The notes below the pieces were generated by a model that was not told where the DNA came from, ran no database searches, and saw only the letters and a list, made by a program, of their open reading frames with translations. 64,000 nucleotides of DNA from Paenibacillus algicola. GTDB taxonomy: Bacteria > Bacillota > Bacilli > Paenibacillales > Paenibacillaceae. Positions 25,749 through 35,164 of this stretch are shown here, piece after piece. How positions within the stretch are numbered: position 1 is the stretch's first letter; the number at the start of each line of letters is the position of its first letter. The position numbers were made by a program, and so were the translations under genes. The stretch covers positions 571,501 through 635,500 of the forward strand of contig NZ_CP040396.1 of NCBI RefSeq assembly GCF_005577435.1. Direction: 5' to 3'.

Positions 25749-27668
25749 TTGGCTCAAGCACAGGCTCAAGGTCATGTCCATGGCGACCACCATCATAGCG
25801 TAAAGCGCTATACCGGCATCATGGACTGGCTGACCACAGTCGATCACAAAAAAATCGGCATACTGTATCTGATTGCGGGCGGTTTTTTCTTCGGAATTGG
25901 CGGCATTGAAGCGATTCTGATCCGGCTTCAGCTGATCAAGCCGATGAATGATTTCGTATCGGCTCAGGTATTTAACGAATTGATTACAATGCACGGGACG
26001 ACAATGATCTTCCTGGGCGTTATGCCCGTCATCTTTGCATTAATGAATGCGGTCATACCGCTTCAGATCGGTGCACGTGACGTTGCGTTCCCGTTTCTGA
26101 ACTCGCTGGGCTTCTGGACGTTCCTGTTCGGTGGTGTTCTGCTGAACCTGAGCTGGGTTATGGGCGGCGCACCGGATGCAGGCTGGACGGCATATACACC
26201 GTTGTCCTCCTCGACATACAGTGACAGCCACGGGGTTGACTTCTATACGATCGGTCTTCAGATTGCCGGTCTCGGAACTCTGATCGGCGGTATTAACTTC
26301 CTGGTAACGATCATTACGATGCGCGCACCAGGCATGTCTTACATGAGAATGCCTATGTTTACCTGGGCATCCTTCATTACATCGGCCATGATCCTGTTCG
26401 CGTTCCCGGCAATTACCGTCGGTCTGGTTCTTTTGAGCTTTGACCGGATCCTGGACGCTAATTTCTTTGATGTAGCAGCGGGCGGCAGCCCGGTACTGTG
26501 GCAGCATATTTTCTGGATCTTCGGACACCCTGAGGTGTACATCCTGATTCTGCCGGCCTTCGGTATTATTTCTGACGTTATTCCTACATTCTCCCGTAAG
26601 CGTCTGTTCGGCTACAGCTCCATGGTGTTTGCGACCATTCTGATCGCGTTCCTGGGCTTCATGGTCTGGGCTCACCATATGTTTACAACGGGCCTGGGTC
26701 CGGTGGCGAATGCACTGTTCTCCATTGCAACCATGCTGATTGCGGTACCTACGGGGATCAAGATCTTTAACTGGCTTTTCACCATGTGGGGCGGCCAGAT
26801 TTCGTTCCCGACCGCCAACCTGTTCGCTGTCGGCTTCATTCCGACGTTCGTTATGGGCGGCGTGACCGGCGTTATGTTGGCATCCGCACCCGCGGATTAC
26901 CAGTATCATGATACGTATTTTGTAGTGGCGCATTTCCACTATGTTATTGTCGGCGGTCTGGTATTCGGCCTGCTGTCGGGTCTCCATTACTGGTGGCCGA
27001 AGATGTTCGGACGTATGCTGAGCGAGCCGATCGGCAAATGGACCTTCTGGACTTTTGCAATTGGCTTCCACCTGACGTTCTTTGTACAGCACTTCCTGGG
27101 TCTGCTGGGAATGCAGCGTCGGATCGTTTCGTACCTGCCGAACCAGAATTTTGACACCCTGAACCTGATCAGTACGATCGGTGCCCTGTTGATGGGCGTA
27201 GGTATTCTGCTGTTCCTGTACAACATCATCATCACTAGCAAGAAGCCGAAGAATGCCAAGGCCGATCCATGGGAAGATGGACGTACACTGGAGTGGAGTA
27301 TTCCTTCTCCTCCGCCGGAGTACAATTTCAAGCAGACTCCGCTGGTACGCGGTATTGATGCCCTGTGGAAAGAGAAAATGTCCGGCAACAAGGGCATGAC
27401 GCCTGCGGAGCCGGTTGGCTCGATTCATATGCCGTCTCCTTCCATTCTGCCGTTCATTATGTCCTTGGGTCTGTTCATCGCAGGTCTGGGTTTCATGTTC
27501 AGCAGAGAAGGCTTCAATAACTCATTCATGTCGTTTATCTTTAACAACTATCTTGTTCTGATTGTCGGTCTGCTGATTACGTTCGGGGCTATGATCACTC
27601 GTTCCCTGATCGATGACCCAGGCTATCATATTGAACCGGAAGATCAGGAAGAGGAGGAAAAAGCATGA
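25749..27668 (+). CDS. ctaD: cytochrome c oxidase subunit I
   Basis: 639 residues from TTG 25749, after AGAAGGGGG. Carries haem a, haem a3 and CuB. Visible signatures: GHPEVYILILPAFG (CuB His with the cross-linked Tyr), WAHHMFTTG (CuB His pair) and HDTYFVVAHFHYV (haem ligands). At least twelve helices, with the C-terminal extension usual for Bacillus subunit I. The last codons overlap ctaE by ATGA. Confidence 0.97.
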   Translation: MAQAQAQGHVHGDHHHSVKRYTGIMDWLTTVDHKKIGILYLIAGGFFFGIGGIEAILIRLQLIKPMNDFVSAQVFNELITMHGTTMIFLGVMPVIFALMNAVIPLQIGARDVAFPFLNSLGFWTFLFGGVLLNLSWVMGGAPDAGWTAYTPLSSSTYSDSHGVDFYTIGLQIAGLGTLIGGINFLVTIITMRAPGMSYMRMPMFTWASFITSAMILFAFPAITVGLVLLSFDRILDANFFDVAAGGSPVLWQHIFWIFGHPEVYILILPAFGIISDVIPTFSRKRLFGYSSMVFATILIAFLGFMVWAHHMFTTGLGPVANALFSIATMLIAVPTGIKIFNWLFTMWGGQISFPTANLFAVGFIPTFVMGGVTGVMLASAPADYQYHDTYFVVAHFHYVIVGGLVFGLLSGLHYWWPKMFGRMLSEPIGKWTFWTFAIGFHLTFFVQHFLGLLGMQRRIVSYLPNQNFDTLNLISTIGALLMGVGILLFLYNIIITSKKPKNAKADPWEDGRTLEWSIPSPPPEYNFKQTPLVRGIDALWKEKMSGNKGMTPAEPVGSIHMPSPSILPFIMSLGLFIAGLGFMFSREGFNNSFMSFIFNNYLVLIVGLLITFGAMITRSLIDDPGYHIEPEDQEEEEKA

Positions 27669-28291
27669 CATCCGCACACGCAGAGCACGTAAACGGAGAG
27701 CTTCCTCACGAGCCCGAAAAAGCGACCCTCGAGGGCCGCAACAAGACGCTCGGCTTCTGGCTCTTCCTGGGCGGGGAAGCCGTACTCTTCGGTACGCTTT
27801 TCGCAACATTCCTTGCACTTCGCAATTCCAACAATGACGGCCCTACGGCTGCGGAATTGTTCTCTCTGCCGATCACAGCGATTGCTACTGCAATCCTGCT
27901 GGTCAGCAGCTTGACCAGTGTGTTCGCCATCCAGGCGATGCACCGCCACGATCTTCAGAAGCTGAAGGTATGGCTCATCGTTACGGTCGCTTTGGGTCTG
28001 GCGTTCCTGGGCCTGGAAATTTATGAGTTTTACGAGTACGTTGCACATGAATCATTCGGGTTGACGACGAGTGCATTCTCATCCGCATTTTATACCTTGG
28101 TCGGCTTTCACGGCGCTCACGTTGCGTTCGGGGTAGTCTGGATCGGCTTGCTGATTGCTCAGCTGTATAGAAAGGGCCTGACTGTCGTTACGGCACCTAA
28201 GGTTTATGTATCCGCCATGTACTGGCACTTTATCGACGTCGTGTGGGTGTTTATTTTCTCGGTCGTATACCTTCTTGGAAAGGTGGGCTAA
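27665..28291 (+). CDS. ctaE: cytochrome c oxidase subunit III
   Basis: 208 residues; ATG overlaps the ctaD stop codon by four bases. Five membrane helices, with GFWLFLGGEAVLFGTLFATF, TLVGFHGAHVAFGV and YWHFIDVVWVFIFSVVYL typical of subunit III. It stabilises the proton-pumping core; it carries no redox cofactor. Confidence 0.96.
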   Translation: MTSAHAEHVNGELPHEPEKATLEGRNKTLGFWLFLGGEAVLFGTLFATFLALRNSNNDGPTAAELFSLPITAIATAILLVSSLTSVFAIQAMHRHDLQKLKVWLIVTVALGLAFLGLEIYEFYEYVAHESFGLTTSAFSSAFYTLVGFHGAHVAFGVVWIGLLIAQLYRKGLTVVTAPKVYVSAMYWHFIDVVWVFIFSVVYLLGKVG

Positions 28292-28294
28292 GAA

Positions 28295-28618
28295 ATGGCT
28301 GCAAATCAACAGCAACCGGAGAATCAGGCCGTAAGGCATCGTCATCGTACAGAAGGTCCCCAAAAGCATATTGTGGTGTTCATTTTCTCCATCGTGCTCA
28401 CCGCGATCGCCTTTGCGGCAGTAGCTGCCGGTGATGTGAACCCGGCCTTTACGATCATTCTGCTGCTCGTTATGGCAGTGCTTCAGGTGTTCGTGCAAAT
28501 GGGCTACTGGATGCACTTGAAGGATAAAGGCCATCTGATGCCAATTCTGTTTATGGTCGGTGGATTCTTTGTGGCAAGCACAGCAATCGTCATGGCAATC
28601 TATTGGGTTTGGTGGTAA
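28295..28618 (+). CDS. ctaF: cytochrome c oxidase subunit IV
   Basis: 107 residues, starting 3 bases after ctaE. Three helices and the MAVLQVFVQMGYWMHLKDKG segment mark the bacterial subunit IV family. Small accessory subunit of the caa3 oxidase. A terminator follows. Confidence 0.94.
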   Translation: MAANQQQPENQAVRHRHRTEGPQKHIVVFIFSIVLTAIAFAAVAAGDVNPAFTIILLLVMAVLQVFVQMGYWMHLKDKGHLMPILFMVGGFFVASTAIVMAIYWVWW

Positions 28619-28624
28619 AATACG

Positions 28625-28657
28625 AAGAGGTGGGCTTTTGCGCCACCTCTTTTTTTC
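28625..28657 (+). terminator. Rho-independent terminator after ctaF
   Basis: AAGAGGTGG pairs with CCACCTCTT and runs into seven T. Confidence 0.85.
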
Positions 28658-28808
28658 AAGATCAAGATTACGGATATGGCAGGACAAGCGATCCTGCATT
28701 TCTACAGAAACGGTTCCTGCCCAGGATGGCAGCTATACCGTTTCTCTCTCGTTAAAGGCCCTTGTCACAATTTCGACAGATTTGACCCGGTAGGGGGAGG
28801 TTTTTTAC

Positions 28809-29720
28809 ATGCTGGGCTTGGAATATTTTACGTTTGAAGAGCAGTGGAGTCCGTTGTTTCTCGCCTTTATGCTGCTGCTGACCGCAGCCTATTTCGCGGT
28901 GACGGGTCCCTTGTCAAGCCGGTTTCAAGGGAGTGAACCGGTATCAGCCGGCCGAAAGCTGCTGTTTGTCAGCGGGATGCTGTCGATGTATATCGCGCAG
29001 GGCGGTCCTGTCAGCCTGCTGGGACATACGATGTTCTCATTCCATATGGTAAGTATGGCCATGTCTTATCTGGTGGCGACACCGCTGCTGATTCTCGGCA
29101 TTCCCGTGTGGCTGTGGCGCTCCTTCGACCGGGTCAATCCGTTTGGGCGGTCCTTAGGCTTTCTAACGCGTCCTGTATTATCAGCGGTATTGTTTAACGG
29201 CTTGTTCTCGCTGTATCATTTCCCGGCGATCCATGACTTTGTGATGCTTAATTTCTGGGTGCACCGGGCATACTATCTGATTCTGTTCATTGCCTCCATT
29301 CTGATGTGGTGGTCGATCCTGCAGCCGATTCCGGAGAAGGACCGATCAACAGGGCTTGCAAAGATGGGCTTCATTTTCTTGAATATGGTGCTGCTGACAC
29401 CGGCGTGTGCACTCATTATTTTTGCAAGTGAGCCGATGTATGCGACGTACAGTGATCCGGCCATCTGGGCCAAGGCGATGGGATACTGTGTATCTGGTGA
29501 CCCTTCGGCACTGCTGAACCGCTTTGGCGGACCGGAATTTTTCGGTGTGATGGATCCCAAGGTGGATCAGAGAGTCGGCGGGATTATCATGAAGTTTTTC
29601 CAGGAGATTATATTCGCTTCCATGCTGGCTTACGTGTTCTTCCATTGGTACAAGCGGGAGAATGAAGAGGATGATCCGCTGCCGGCAGAGGTATCATCTG
29701 CGAGCGGCATGCTGAGCTAA
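28809..29720 (+). CDS. ctaG: cytochrome c oxidase assembly factor CtaG
   Basis: 303 residues; GGGGGAGG before ATG. Seven membrane helices, with FVSGMLSMYIAQGGP, SFHMVSMAMSYLVATPLLILG and FNGLFSLYHFPAIHD matching the caa3 CtaG family. It is needed for assembly of active caa3 oxidase, probably in copper delivery to CuB. Separated from ctaF by a terminator but in the same locus. Confidence 0.93.
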   Translation: MLGLEYFTFEEQWSPLFLAFMLLLTAAYFAVTGPLSSRFQGSEPVSAGRKLLFVSGMLSMYIAQGGPVSLLGHTMFSFHMVSMAMSYLVATPLLILGIPVWLWRSFDRVNPFGRSLGFLTRPVLSAVLFNGLFSLYHFPAIHDFVMLNFWVHRAYYLILFIASILMWWSILQPIPEKDRSTGLAKMGFIFLNMVLLTPACALIIFASEPMYATYSDPAIWAKAMGYCVSGDPSALLNRFGGPEFFGVMDPKVDQRVGGIIMKFFQEIIFASMLAYVFFHWYKRENEEDDPLPAEVSSASGMLS

Positions 29721-29774
29721 ACAAGACAGGCTGGAGTAATTGGCATCACCGCATCATAACGAAGGAGGATAATC

Positions 29775-30242
29775 ATGGATCTGTATTTCTTGTTTCCCAC
29801 CATCAGCACAACATTCATTGTGATCAGCGCCGTGCTGGTTGCGATCGGGTGGGGGCTCATCATAAAAGGCAAGCGCGCAGCGCACAAAAAGACGATGATC
29901 CTGGCTGCGATTGCCGCGGTGATTTTCTTTATTATTTACAGCTCGCGCACCATATTTGTCGGTAATACGACCTGGGGCGGACCGGATGATCTCAAGCCAT
30001 TTTATCAGGTGTTTCTGATCTTCCACATTGTTCTGGCCACGGTTGCAGCCGTGTTCGGCATTAGCACTTTGGTGCTTGGCTTCAAGGAAAAATATGCAAA
30101 GCACCGGAAATGGGGCCGCATTACCTCGGTGATCTGGTTTATTACCGCCATTACAGGCGTAGCGGTATATGTACTGCTTTACCTCCTGTACCCGGGCGGT
30201 CATACTGCGCCAATGTGGAAAGTGATTTTTGGCATAGAGTAG
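29775..30242 (+). CDS. DUF420 protein (CtaM/YozB-like)
   Basis: 155 residues; AAGGAGG before ATG. Four helices, with FLIFHIVLATVAAVFGI and KYAKHRKWGRITSVIWFITAITG (cited by its ends KYAKHRKWGR) typical of DUF420. The staphylococcal relative CtaM is needed for a functional aa3 oxidase. Location next to ctaG supports an oxidase maturation role. Confidence 0.88.
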   Translation: MDLYFLFPTISTTFIVISAVLVAIGWGLIIKGKRAAHKKTMILAAIAAVIFFIIYSSRTIFVGNTTWGGPDDLKPFYQVFLIFHIVLATVAAVFGISTLVLGFKEKYAKHRKWGRITSVIWFITAITGVAVYVLLYLLYPGGHTAPMWKVIFGIE

Positions 30243-30262
30243 GGACGGTTATACTTGCAAGT

Positions 30263-30306
30263 ACAGGCGTTTCGAGAGATCGAGGATCTCTTGGAGCGCC
30301 TGTTTT
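30263..30306 (+). terminator. Rho-independent terminator
   Basis: ACAGGCG and GAGAGATC pair with GATCTCT and GCGCCTGT, followed by TTTT. It ends the ctaG-DUF420 transcript. Confidence 0.8.
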
Positions 30307-30351
30307 GTTACATTCGTATAAGGTCAAAGAAATGGAGTCAGCAATTAAAGG

Positions 30352-30381
30352 TTGACAGGAATTGGGTTCGCCATCTATAGT
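30352..30381 (+). promoter_or_regulatory. sigma-A promoter of the GntR-controlled ABC operon
   Basis: TTGACA (30352-30357), an 18-base spacer and TATAGT (30376-30381). The operator overlaps its start region. Confidence 0.75.
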
Positions 30382-30399
30382 GTGTATAAAGATATACAC
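30382..30399 (+). promoter_or_regulatory. operator for the YtrA-type GntR repressor
   Basis: GTGTATAAAGATATACAC has 7-bp arms around AAGA. It begins right after the -10 box, so a bound dimer would block initiation. The GntR gene is the second gene of the operon, which implies autorepression. Confidence 0.75.
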
Positions 30400-30502
30400 A
30401 GTAAGCACACATAGTTTTCAAGTAAGCACATCGGGTAGAGACCGCTTGAGAAACAGGAGGACCGTCGGACCTGAAGTCTATTGGAAATGGGAGGTGAAGA
30501 AT

Positions 30503-31228
30503 TTGACTTTATCGCAGCAGGTCACCCAAATTATCATCAAGGAATTCCGGCAGGATAAATGGATGGTGCTTTGGACTTCCGTATTTATGCTGTATGCGGG
30601 GGCTTCATTCGGGCTCATGCTAAAGACCGCATTTCAGCAAACCGCGCCTCTTCCTTTTTACGACATTTGGCTTATGATCTTTACGCCAATGCTGGGCTTC
30701 TATCTTTCCAGAAGGGCCTTTAAGTATTTGAGCGAGGACTCCTACACGCAAATGCTTTATTTTTACAAAAGCCTGCCCATCCCAACAGAAGCGATCGTGC
30801 TCAGTCGGGGCATCCTTGGCTTGCTGGCTTTTGTATGTAACGGCGTGTTTTTTTTCGGGGCTGCGTATTTGCTTTCGGGAGAAGGAATCAAGGAGAATTA
30901 TTCACTGGGTGCGTACATTTTGTTCAGCATCACCTGGATCGGGTTCGGGCTTATGGTATACGGCATGTATATTTACCTGGAGTTTATGAAGAGCGGCAAA
31001 CGGTATTTTTGGATGACCATGGCGGTCGTTGGCGCGTTTGTCCTCGTCTTGATCGGGATCCAAACTGCCGGTTTGCGTTTCAGCTTGATTCATCGAATCA
31101 TGGCGAGTTCAGAGGAGTATGGGCTGATGACTCCATGGCTATATATTACGGTGCTGACGGGGCTTGTCAGCTATGGATGCTCGCTGCGGCTAACGTGCCG
31201 CCGGATCAAAAAACGGGATTTGATGTAA
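30503..31228 (+). CDS. ABC transporter membrane protein
   Basis: 241 residues from TTG 30503, 8 bases after GGGAGG. Six predicted membrane helices, beginning LWTSVFMLYAGASFGLMLK. First gene of an operon with a GntR regulator and an ABC ATPase, so it is the likely permease partner of the ATPase at 31684. The arrangement resembles ytr-type operons induced by cell-wall antibiotics. Substrate unknown. Confidence 0.75.
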   Translation: MTLSQQVTQIIIKEFRQDKWMVLWTSVFMLYAGASFGLMLKTAFQQTAPLPFYDIWLMIFTPMLGFYLSRRAFKYLSEDSYTQMLYFYKSLPIPTEAIVLSRGILGLLAFVCNGVFFFGAAYLLSGEGIKENYSLGAYILFSITWIGFGLMVYGMYIYLEFMKSGKRYFWMTMAVVGAFVLVLIGIQTAGLRFSLIHRIMASSEEYGLMTPWLYITVLTGLVSYGCSLRLTCRRIKKRDLM

Positions 31229-31283
31229 ATGAGATGAAACTTCAAGGCTGTCTAAAGAGTACATAGAAGAGAGGTGACCATGG

Positions 31284-31706
31284 GTGCGGATCCCGATCCA
31301 GATCAATGAGCACAGTGCCGAGCCTTTATATCACCAGATTGAAACCCAGCTGCGTTCACTTATTATTACCGGTGAGGTTGAGGAGGGCACCATGCTGCCA
31401 TCGATTCGGGAATTTGCAAGCGGACTGAACTGTAGTGTGATTACGGTCAGAAGGGTATATCAGGATTTGGAGAATGAAGGGCTGCTTAGAACGAGGCAGG
31501 GGACGGGAACGTTTGTGGCCGGGGTTGGTGAGGAGGCAAGGCAGCAGTTCAAGCAGGATGCGGTGCTTCAGGCGCTAGAGGGAGCCGTGAATACAGCCTT
31601 GTCGGTCCATTGCAGCGAGCAGGAGCTTCGAGTCCTGTTTGAGGCCATGCTGCAGCAGAAGTACCAGGGAAAAGGGGGGAAGGATGATGGAGCCGGCACT
31701 GATTGA
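31284..31706 (+). CDS. GntR family regulator (YtrA subfamily)
   Basis: 140 residues from GTG 31284, after AGAGGTGA. The N-terminal winged helix contains PLYHQIETQLRSLIITGEV and VITVRRVYQDLENEGLLRTR; the short C-terminal helical tail is the mark of YtrA regulators. It probably represses its own operon through the dyad at 30382. Its 3' end overlaps the ATPase gene by 23 bases. Confidence 0.9.
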   Translation: MRIPIQINEHSAEPLYHQIETQLRSLIITGEVEEGTMLPSIREFASGLNCSVITVRRVYQDLENEGLLRTRQGTGTFVAGVGEEARQQFKQDAVLQALEGAVNTALSVHCSEQELRVLFEAMLQQKYQGKGGKDDGAGTD

Positions 31707-32589
31707 AATGCATGGTGTAACGAAGCATCGGCGCACGAAGCGGATCGGGCCTATTACACTGTCTATTCCGGAAGGCTATATTGTCGCTATAGTGGGTCCA
31801 AACGGATCGGGCAAAAGCACGCTCATGAATATGCTCATTCAAGCGGTCATTCCGGATGAAGGAGAGATTACGTGGCTTCATGAGAGCCATTGTAATGAGC
31901 TTCCCTTACATATTCGCAAGCAGATTGGCTTTGTGCCGGAGCAGCTTAGTCTGGAAGAGAAGCATAGTACTGTGGAGGCTGCCGCGGCCTTCCGGTCGCA
32001 GTGGTACGATACGTGGGACGGATATTATTTTGACGCGCTGCTGTCGGTATTCGGGGTGCCCCGGGGGGTCAAGCTGGGCAGTATGTCCAAGGGGGAGCGC
32101 CGCAAGTTCGAAATTGCGGCCGCGCTGGCGCCAAGGCCGAGACTGCTGCTGCTGGATGAGCCCTCCTCCGGGCTTGATCCATTCGCCTGGAAAGAGATGA
32201 TTCATCAGCTGCAGGAATGCATGAAGGGCGGCGAAACGACGATTGTCCTGTCCACGCACATCGTGGATGAAGTGCGCCGCCTGGCAGACTATATTGTGCT
32301 CATGCATCACGGCAAGGTGCTCGGGATGGTGGAGAAGGACAGCCTGCTGGACAATTGGAAGGAATGCTGGATCAGTGCAGACGCTGAGCTGGTGGAGGAG
32401 CTTCCGGGCATTGTGAGCTGGAAGCCGGAGGGCGCAGGGAAGATTTCTTTTGTTACAACAGAGTGTATGGCGGTGGAGCAGATCCTGCAATCGTCAGGAT
32501 TGAAGCTACTGAAGACAAGAGCATTAGAACTGGATGAAGTACTGGATCTGTGGATTCAAGGCAGTGAGCCCGGAGCGGTTCGGCCATAA
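31684..32589 (+). CDS. ABC transporter ATP-binding protein
   Basis: 301 residues from ATG 31684, after GGGGGGAAGG. Walker A GPNGSGKST, signature MSKGERRK and Walker B LLLLDEPSSGLD are visible; the signature is a variant (SKGER instead of SGGQ). It pairs with the membrane protein at 30503. The gene starts inside the GntR gene, so translation is coupled. Confidence 0.9.
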   Translation: MMEPALIEMHGVTKHRRTKRIGPITLSIPEGYIVAIVGPNGSGKSTLMNMLIQAVIPDEGEITWLHESHCNELPLHIRKQIGFVPEQLSLEEKHSTVEAAAAFRSQWYDTWDGYYFDALLSVFGVPRGVKLGSMSKGERRKFEIAAALAPRPRLLLLDEPSSGLDPFAWKEMIHQLQECMKGGETTIVLSTHIVDEVRRLADYIVLMHHGKVLGMVEKDSLLDNWKECWISADAELVEELPGIVSWKPEGAGKISFVTTECMAVEQILQSSGLKLLKTRALELDEVLDLWIQGSEPGAVRP

Positions 32590-32607
32590 AGAGAGGAGAC
32601 CAGAAGG

Positions 32608-33510
32608 ATGCAGCGATTGCAATTGGAAGAGGTCGTAAAAATTTACGCGGACAAAACCGCAGTAAACCAAATCTCACTTCAGGTGGAGGAAGGAGAGATT
32701 TACGGGCTGCTGGGTGCCAACGGAGCCGGCAAGACGACAACGATGCGGATGGTGCTTGGCTTGATCTACCCCGATGAAGGGAAGATTTTGTACAACGGTC
32801 AGCCTTACAATAAGGAGCTTCGCCAGATCATGGGCTATTTGCCGGAAGAGCGGGGTCTGTATCCCAAGGTGAAGGTCAGTGAGCAGATTTCGTACCTGGC
32901 TCAGCTGCGGGGGATGTCATCCAAGGACGCCGACCAGAGCATCCGCTACTGGCTGGATCGGTTTGAGGTTCCGGAGTATTACAACAAGAAGATCGAAGAG
33001 CTGTCTAAGGGCAATCAGCAGAAGATGGGCTTTATTGCCGCAGTCGTACATCGGCCGCAAATTCTGATTCTGGATGAAGCCTTCAGCGGACTGGATCCGG
33101 TGAACGTAGAGCTGCTGAAGTCTACGGTGAGAGAGCTGCGGGATCAAGGCACCAGCATTTTGTTCTCGACTCACCGTATGGAGCATGTTGAGGAGCTGTG
33201 CCGGAATATTACGATTTTGCACCGGTCGAATACGGTTGTTCAGGGCGGCATTAAGGAGATCAAATCCCGGTATCCGAGAGAAGACGTTACACTAGGCACG
33301 TCGGGAGAGGTTAATGGATTGGACGAGATTGCCGGTGTTACCCAGGTTGATCGGCTGGAGGACGGCTATCTGATTCGCATTCAAGCAGAGAGCGCAGCCC
33401 AGGAGATACTGCAGCTGGCGATGGCGCAGAGTACGGTGCACCGGTTTGAGGTGAAGGAGCCGACATTGAATCAAATCTTTATCAAGGCGGTGGGTGAATC
33501 CAATGAATAA
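32608..33510 (+). CDS. ABC exporter ATP-binding protein (NatA/YhaQ-like)
   Basis: 300 residues; GAGAGGAG before ATG. Walker A GANGAGKTTT, signature ELSKGNQQK, Walker B ILILDEAFSGLDP, and a C-terminal regulatory domain. NatA and YhaQ ATPases drive efflux of Na+ or toxic compounds with a partner permease. It starts 18 bases after the previous gene and overlaps the permease by 8 bases. Confidence 0.9.
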   Translation: MQRLQLEEVVKIYADKTAVNQISLQVEEGEIYGLLGANGAGKTTTMRMVLGLIYPDEGKILYNGQPYNKELRQIMGYLPEERGLYPKVKVSEQISYLAQLRGMSSKDADQSIRYWLDRFEVPEYYNKKIEELSKGNQQKMGFIAAVVHRPQILILDEAFSGLDPVNVELLKSTVRELRDQGTSILFSTHRMEHVEELCRNITILHRSNTVVQGGIKEIKSRYPREDVTLGTSGEVNGLDEIAGVTQVDRLEDGYLIRIQAESAAQEILQLAMAQSTVHRFEVKEPTLNQIFIKAVGESNE

Positions 33511-34804
33511 CATGTGGACGGTAATCCGGTTTACGTTTATGAATAAGGTTCGAACGAAATCTTTTGTGGTATCGACCTTGATCTTTGCCCTGTTAATTAC
33601 GATTGGTATTAATATTCCATTCTTCATTCAGCTGTTCAGCGGTGATCAGGAAGACCAGGGCGGAGCCCCGCAGCAAATTGGGCTTGTCTATGGTGAGCAG
33701 GCAGCCATCGCCGAAGAGCTCCAAAGCACGATGGAGGAGATGGCGGCACAGTATAAGCTGATCCAGTATGATACGCTCGACGAGACGATGCTGAATTCCG
33801 ACGTTTCGAGCGGGCTGATTGACGGTTATATCCGTTTTGAGGCCCAGGAAGGTCAAAGCTTCCCGGCGGTCATCTACAGCTCGGAGGATGACGTGCTGGA
33901 GCCTCAGCTGCAGGCGGTTCTGCAGGCCGCGCTTCAAGGCGCAAAGACTCGTGCGGTGCTGAATGATCTTAGCTTGAGTGATGAGCAGATTCAGGAGATT
34001 AACACGCCGGTTCAGATTAGCACCCGCAGTGTAGAGGAAGCGGGAGCAGGTAACAGCGAGCCAGAAGCGGAGGAAGCCGCATCCAATGAGCCGATTAATT
34101 TCATTATCGTGTATGCACTGGTCATTCTGTTCTTCGTCACCCTGATGAGCACAGGCAATATGATTGCTTCCGAGGTCACAACGGAGAAAAGCTCCCGAAT
34201 TATGGAGATTCTGATCACAAGCGTCTCACCACTAAGCCAGATGTTTGGCAAAATCATTGGGATGTTCCTGCTGGGGCTTACGCAAATCCTGACCTTTGTC
34301 ATTGTCGCCGTAGTGAATCTGATGCTGCCGCACAATACAGACGCTATGGCTTCTCTGGATCTCAACTTCGGTGCAGTTGATCCGATGCTGCTGGTCTTTG
34401 GCCTGCTGTTCTACATTTTCGGGTACTTCCTGTATGCGGTGCTGTTCGCAGCCGTAGGCTCGATCGTAAGCCGCACCGAGGATCTGGGACAGGCGATTAT
34501 GCCGATCACCATGCTGTCCCTGGCAGCCTTTTACATTGCCATCTTCAGCCTGGGAGCTCCAAATTCTACATTGATGAAGGTGTCCTCCTACATTCCATTC
34601 GTCTCCCCGACCTCCGTGATCGTACGGATTGGCCTGGGCGATGCCCCGCTGTGGGAAGTTCTTGTATCCCTGGGCATTCTGCTGGTTTCCATCCTGGTCT
34701 TCGGCTGGCTTGCAGCCAAAATCTACCGGACCGGCGTCCTCATGTACGGCAAGCGTCCGAGCTTTAAAGAGCTGCGCAAGGCGATGAAGGCGTATAAGAT
34801 TTAG
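33503..34804 (+). CDS. ABC exporter permease (NatB/YhaP-like)
   Basis: 433 residues from ATG 33503, inside the end of the ATPase gene. One N-terminal helix (about 20-42), a large extracytoplasmic domain (45-190), then five or six helices starting FIIVYALVILFFVTLMSTGN. Matches ABC-2 type permeases such as NatB and YhaP. Partner of the ATPase at 32608. Substrate not determinable. Confidence 0.9.
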   Translation: MNNMWTVIRFTFMNKVRTKSFVVSTLIFALLITIGINIPFFIQLFSGDQEDQGGAPQQIGLVYGEQAAIAEELQSTMEEMAAQYKLIQYDTLDETMLNSDVSSGLIDGYIRFEAQEGQSFPAVIYSSEDDVLEPQLQAVLQAALQGAKTRAVLNDLSLSDEQIQEINTPVQISTRSVEEAGAGNSEPEAEEAASNEPINFIIVYALVILFFVTLMSTGNMIASEVTTEKSSRIMEILITSVSPLSQMFGKIIGMFLLGLTQILTFVIVAVVNLMLPHNTDAMASLDLNFGAVDPMLLVFGLLFYIFGYFLYAVLFAAVGSIVSRTEDLGQAIMPITMLSLAAFYIAIFSLGAPNSTLMKVSSYIPFVSPTSVIVRIGLGDAPLWEVLVSLGILLVSILVFGWLAAKIYRTGVLMYGKRPSFKELRKAMKAYKI

Positions 34805-35164
34805 GCGGTGTGGTGTAATATATTGTGAGTAATTTTTATCAAAGAGTAAGAGTTTAGTTTTAAATGAGACTTTTTATATCATTAATAAAATGAGACTAAA
34901 TGGAAAGACCAGCTTATTCAGATTCTTGATCTAGCTGGTCTTTTTTATGTTCAGAACAAAATATAAAATAACTTGTTTAATCCTGGCTCAATGCAAAAAG
35001 TAGTGGAAAGGGGTATCTGGTAAAACGTAGCCTCCATTATACTGAAATACCGGAAACAAGAATAGCCGCCAACACAAGAACCCCCTGCTCATCGCAAGAG
35101 GGTCCTGATCGTCATACTTTGCTGATCTTGAACACGAACTTCCCAGTAAGCTGCTGATTCAAAC
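34805..35164. other. intergenic region with one terminator
   Basis: AT-rich spacer. A clear terminator lies at 34906-34946; the rest holds a weak GC-rich hairpin near 35078-35110 and no gene that I can support. Confidence 0.6.
34906..34946. terminator. Rho-independent terminator
   Basis: AGACCAGCT pairs with AGCTGGTCT and is followed by six T. Confidence 0.8.

Noticed and set aside
26040..27428. 462-residue frame opposite ctaD
   Set aside because: Shadow of the strongly biased codon use of ctaD; ctaD itself is beyond doubt and the shadow has no ribosome site or domain.
35107..35163. C-terminal gene remnant (LNQQLTGKFVFKISKV, minus strand)
   Set aside because: Too short to assign and overlaps the end of the lipoprotein gene in another frame.
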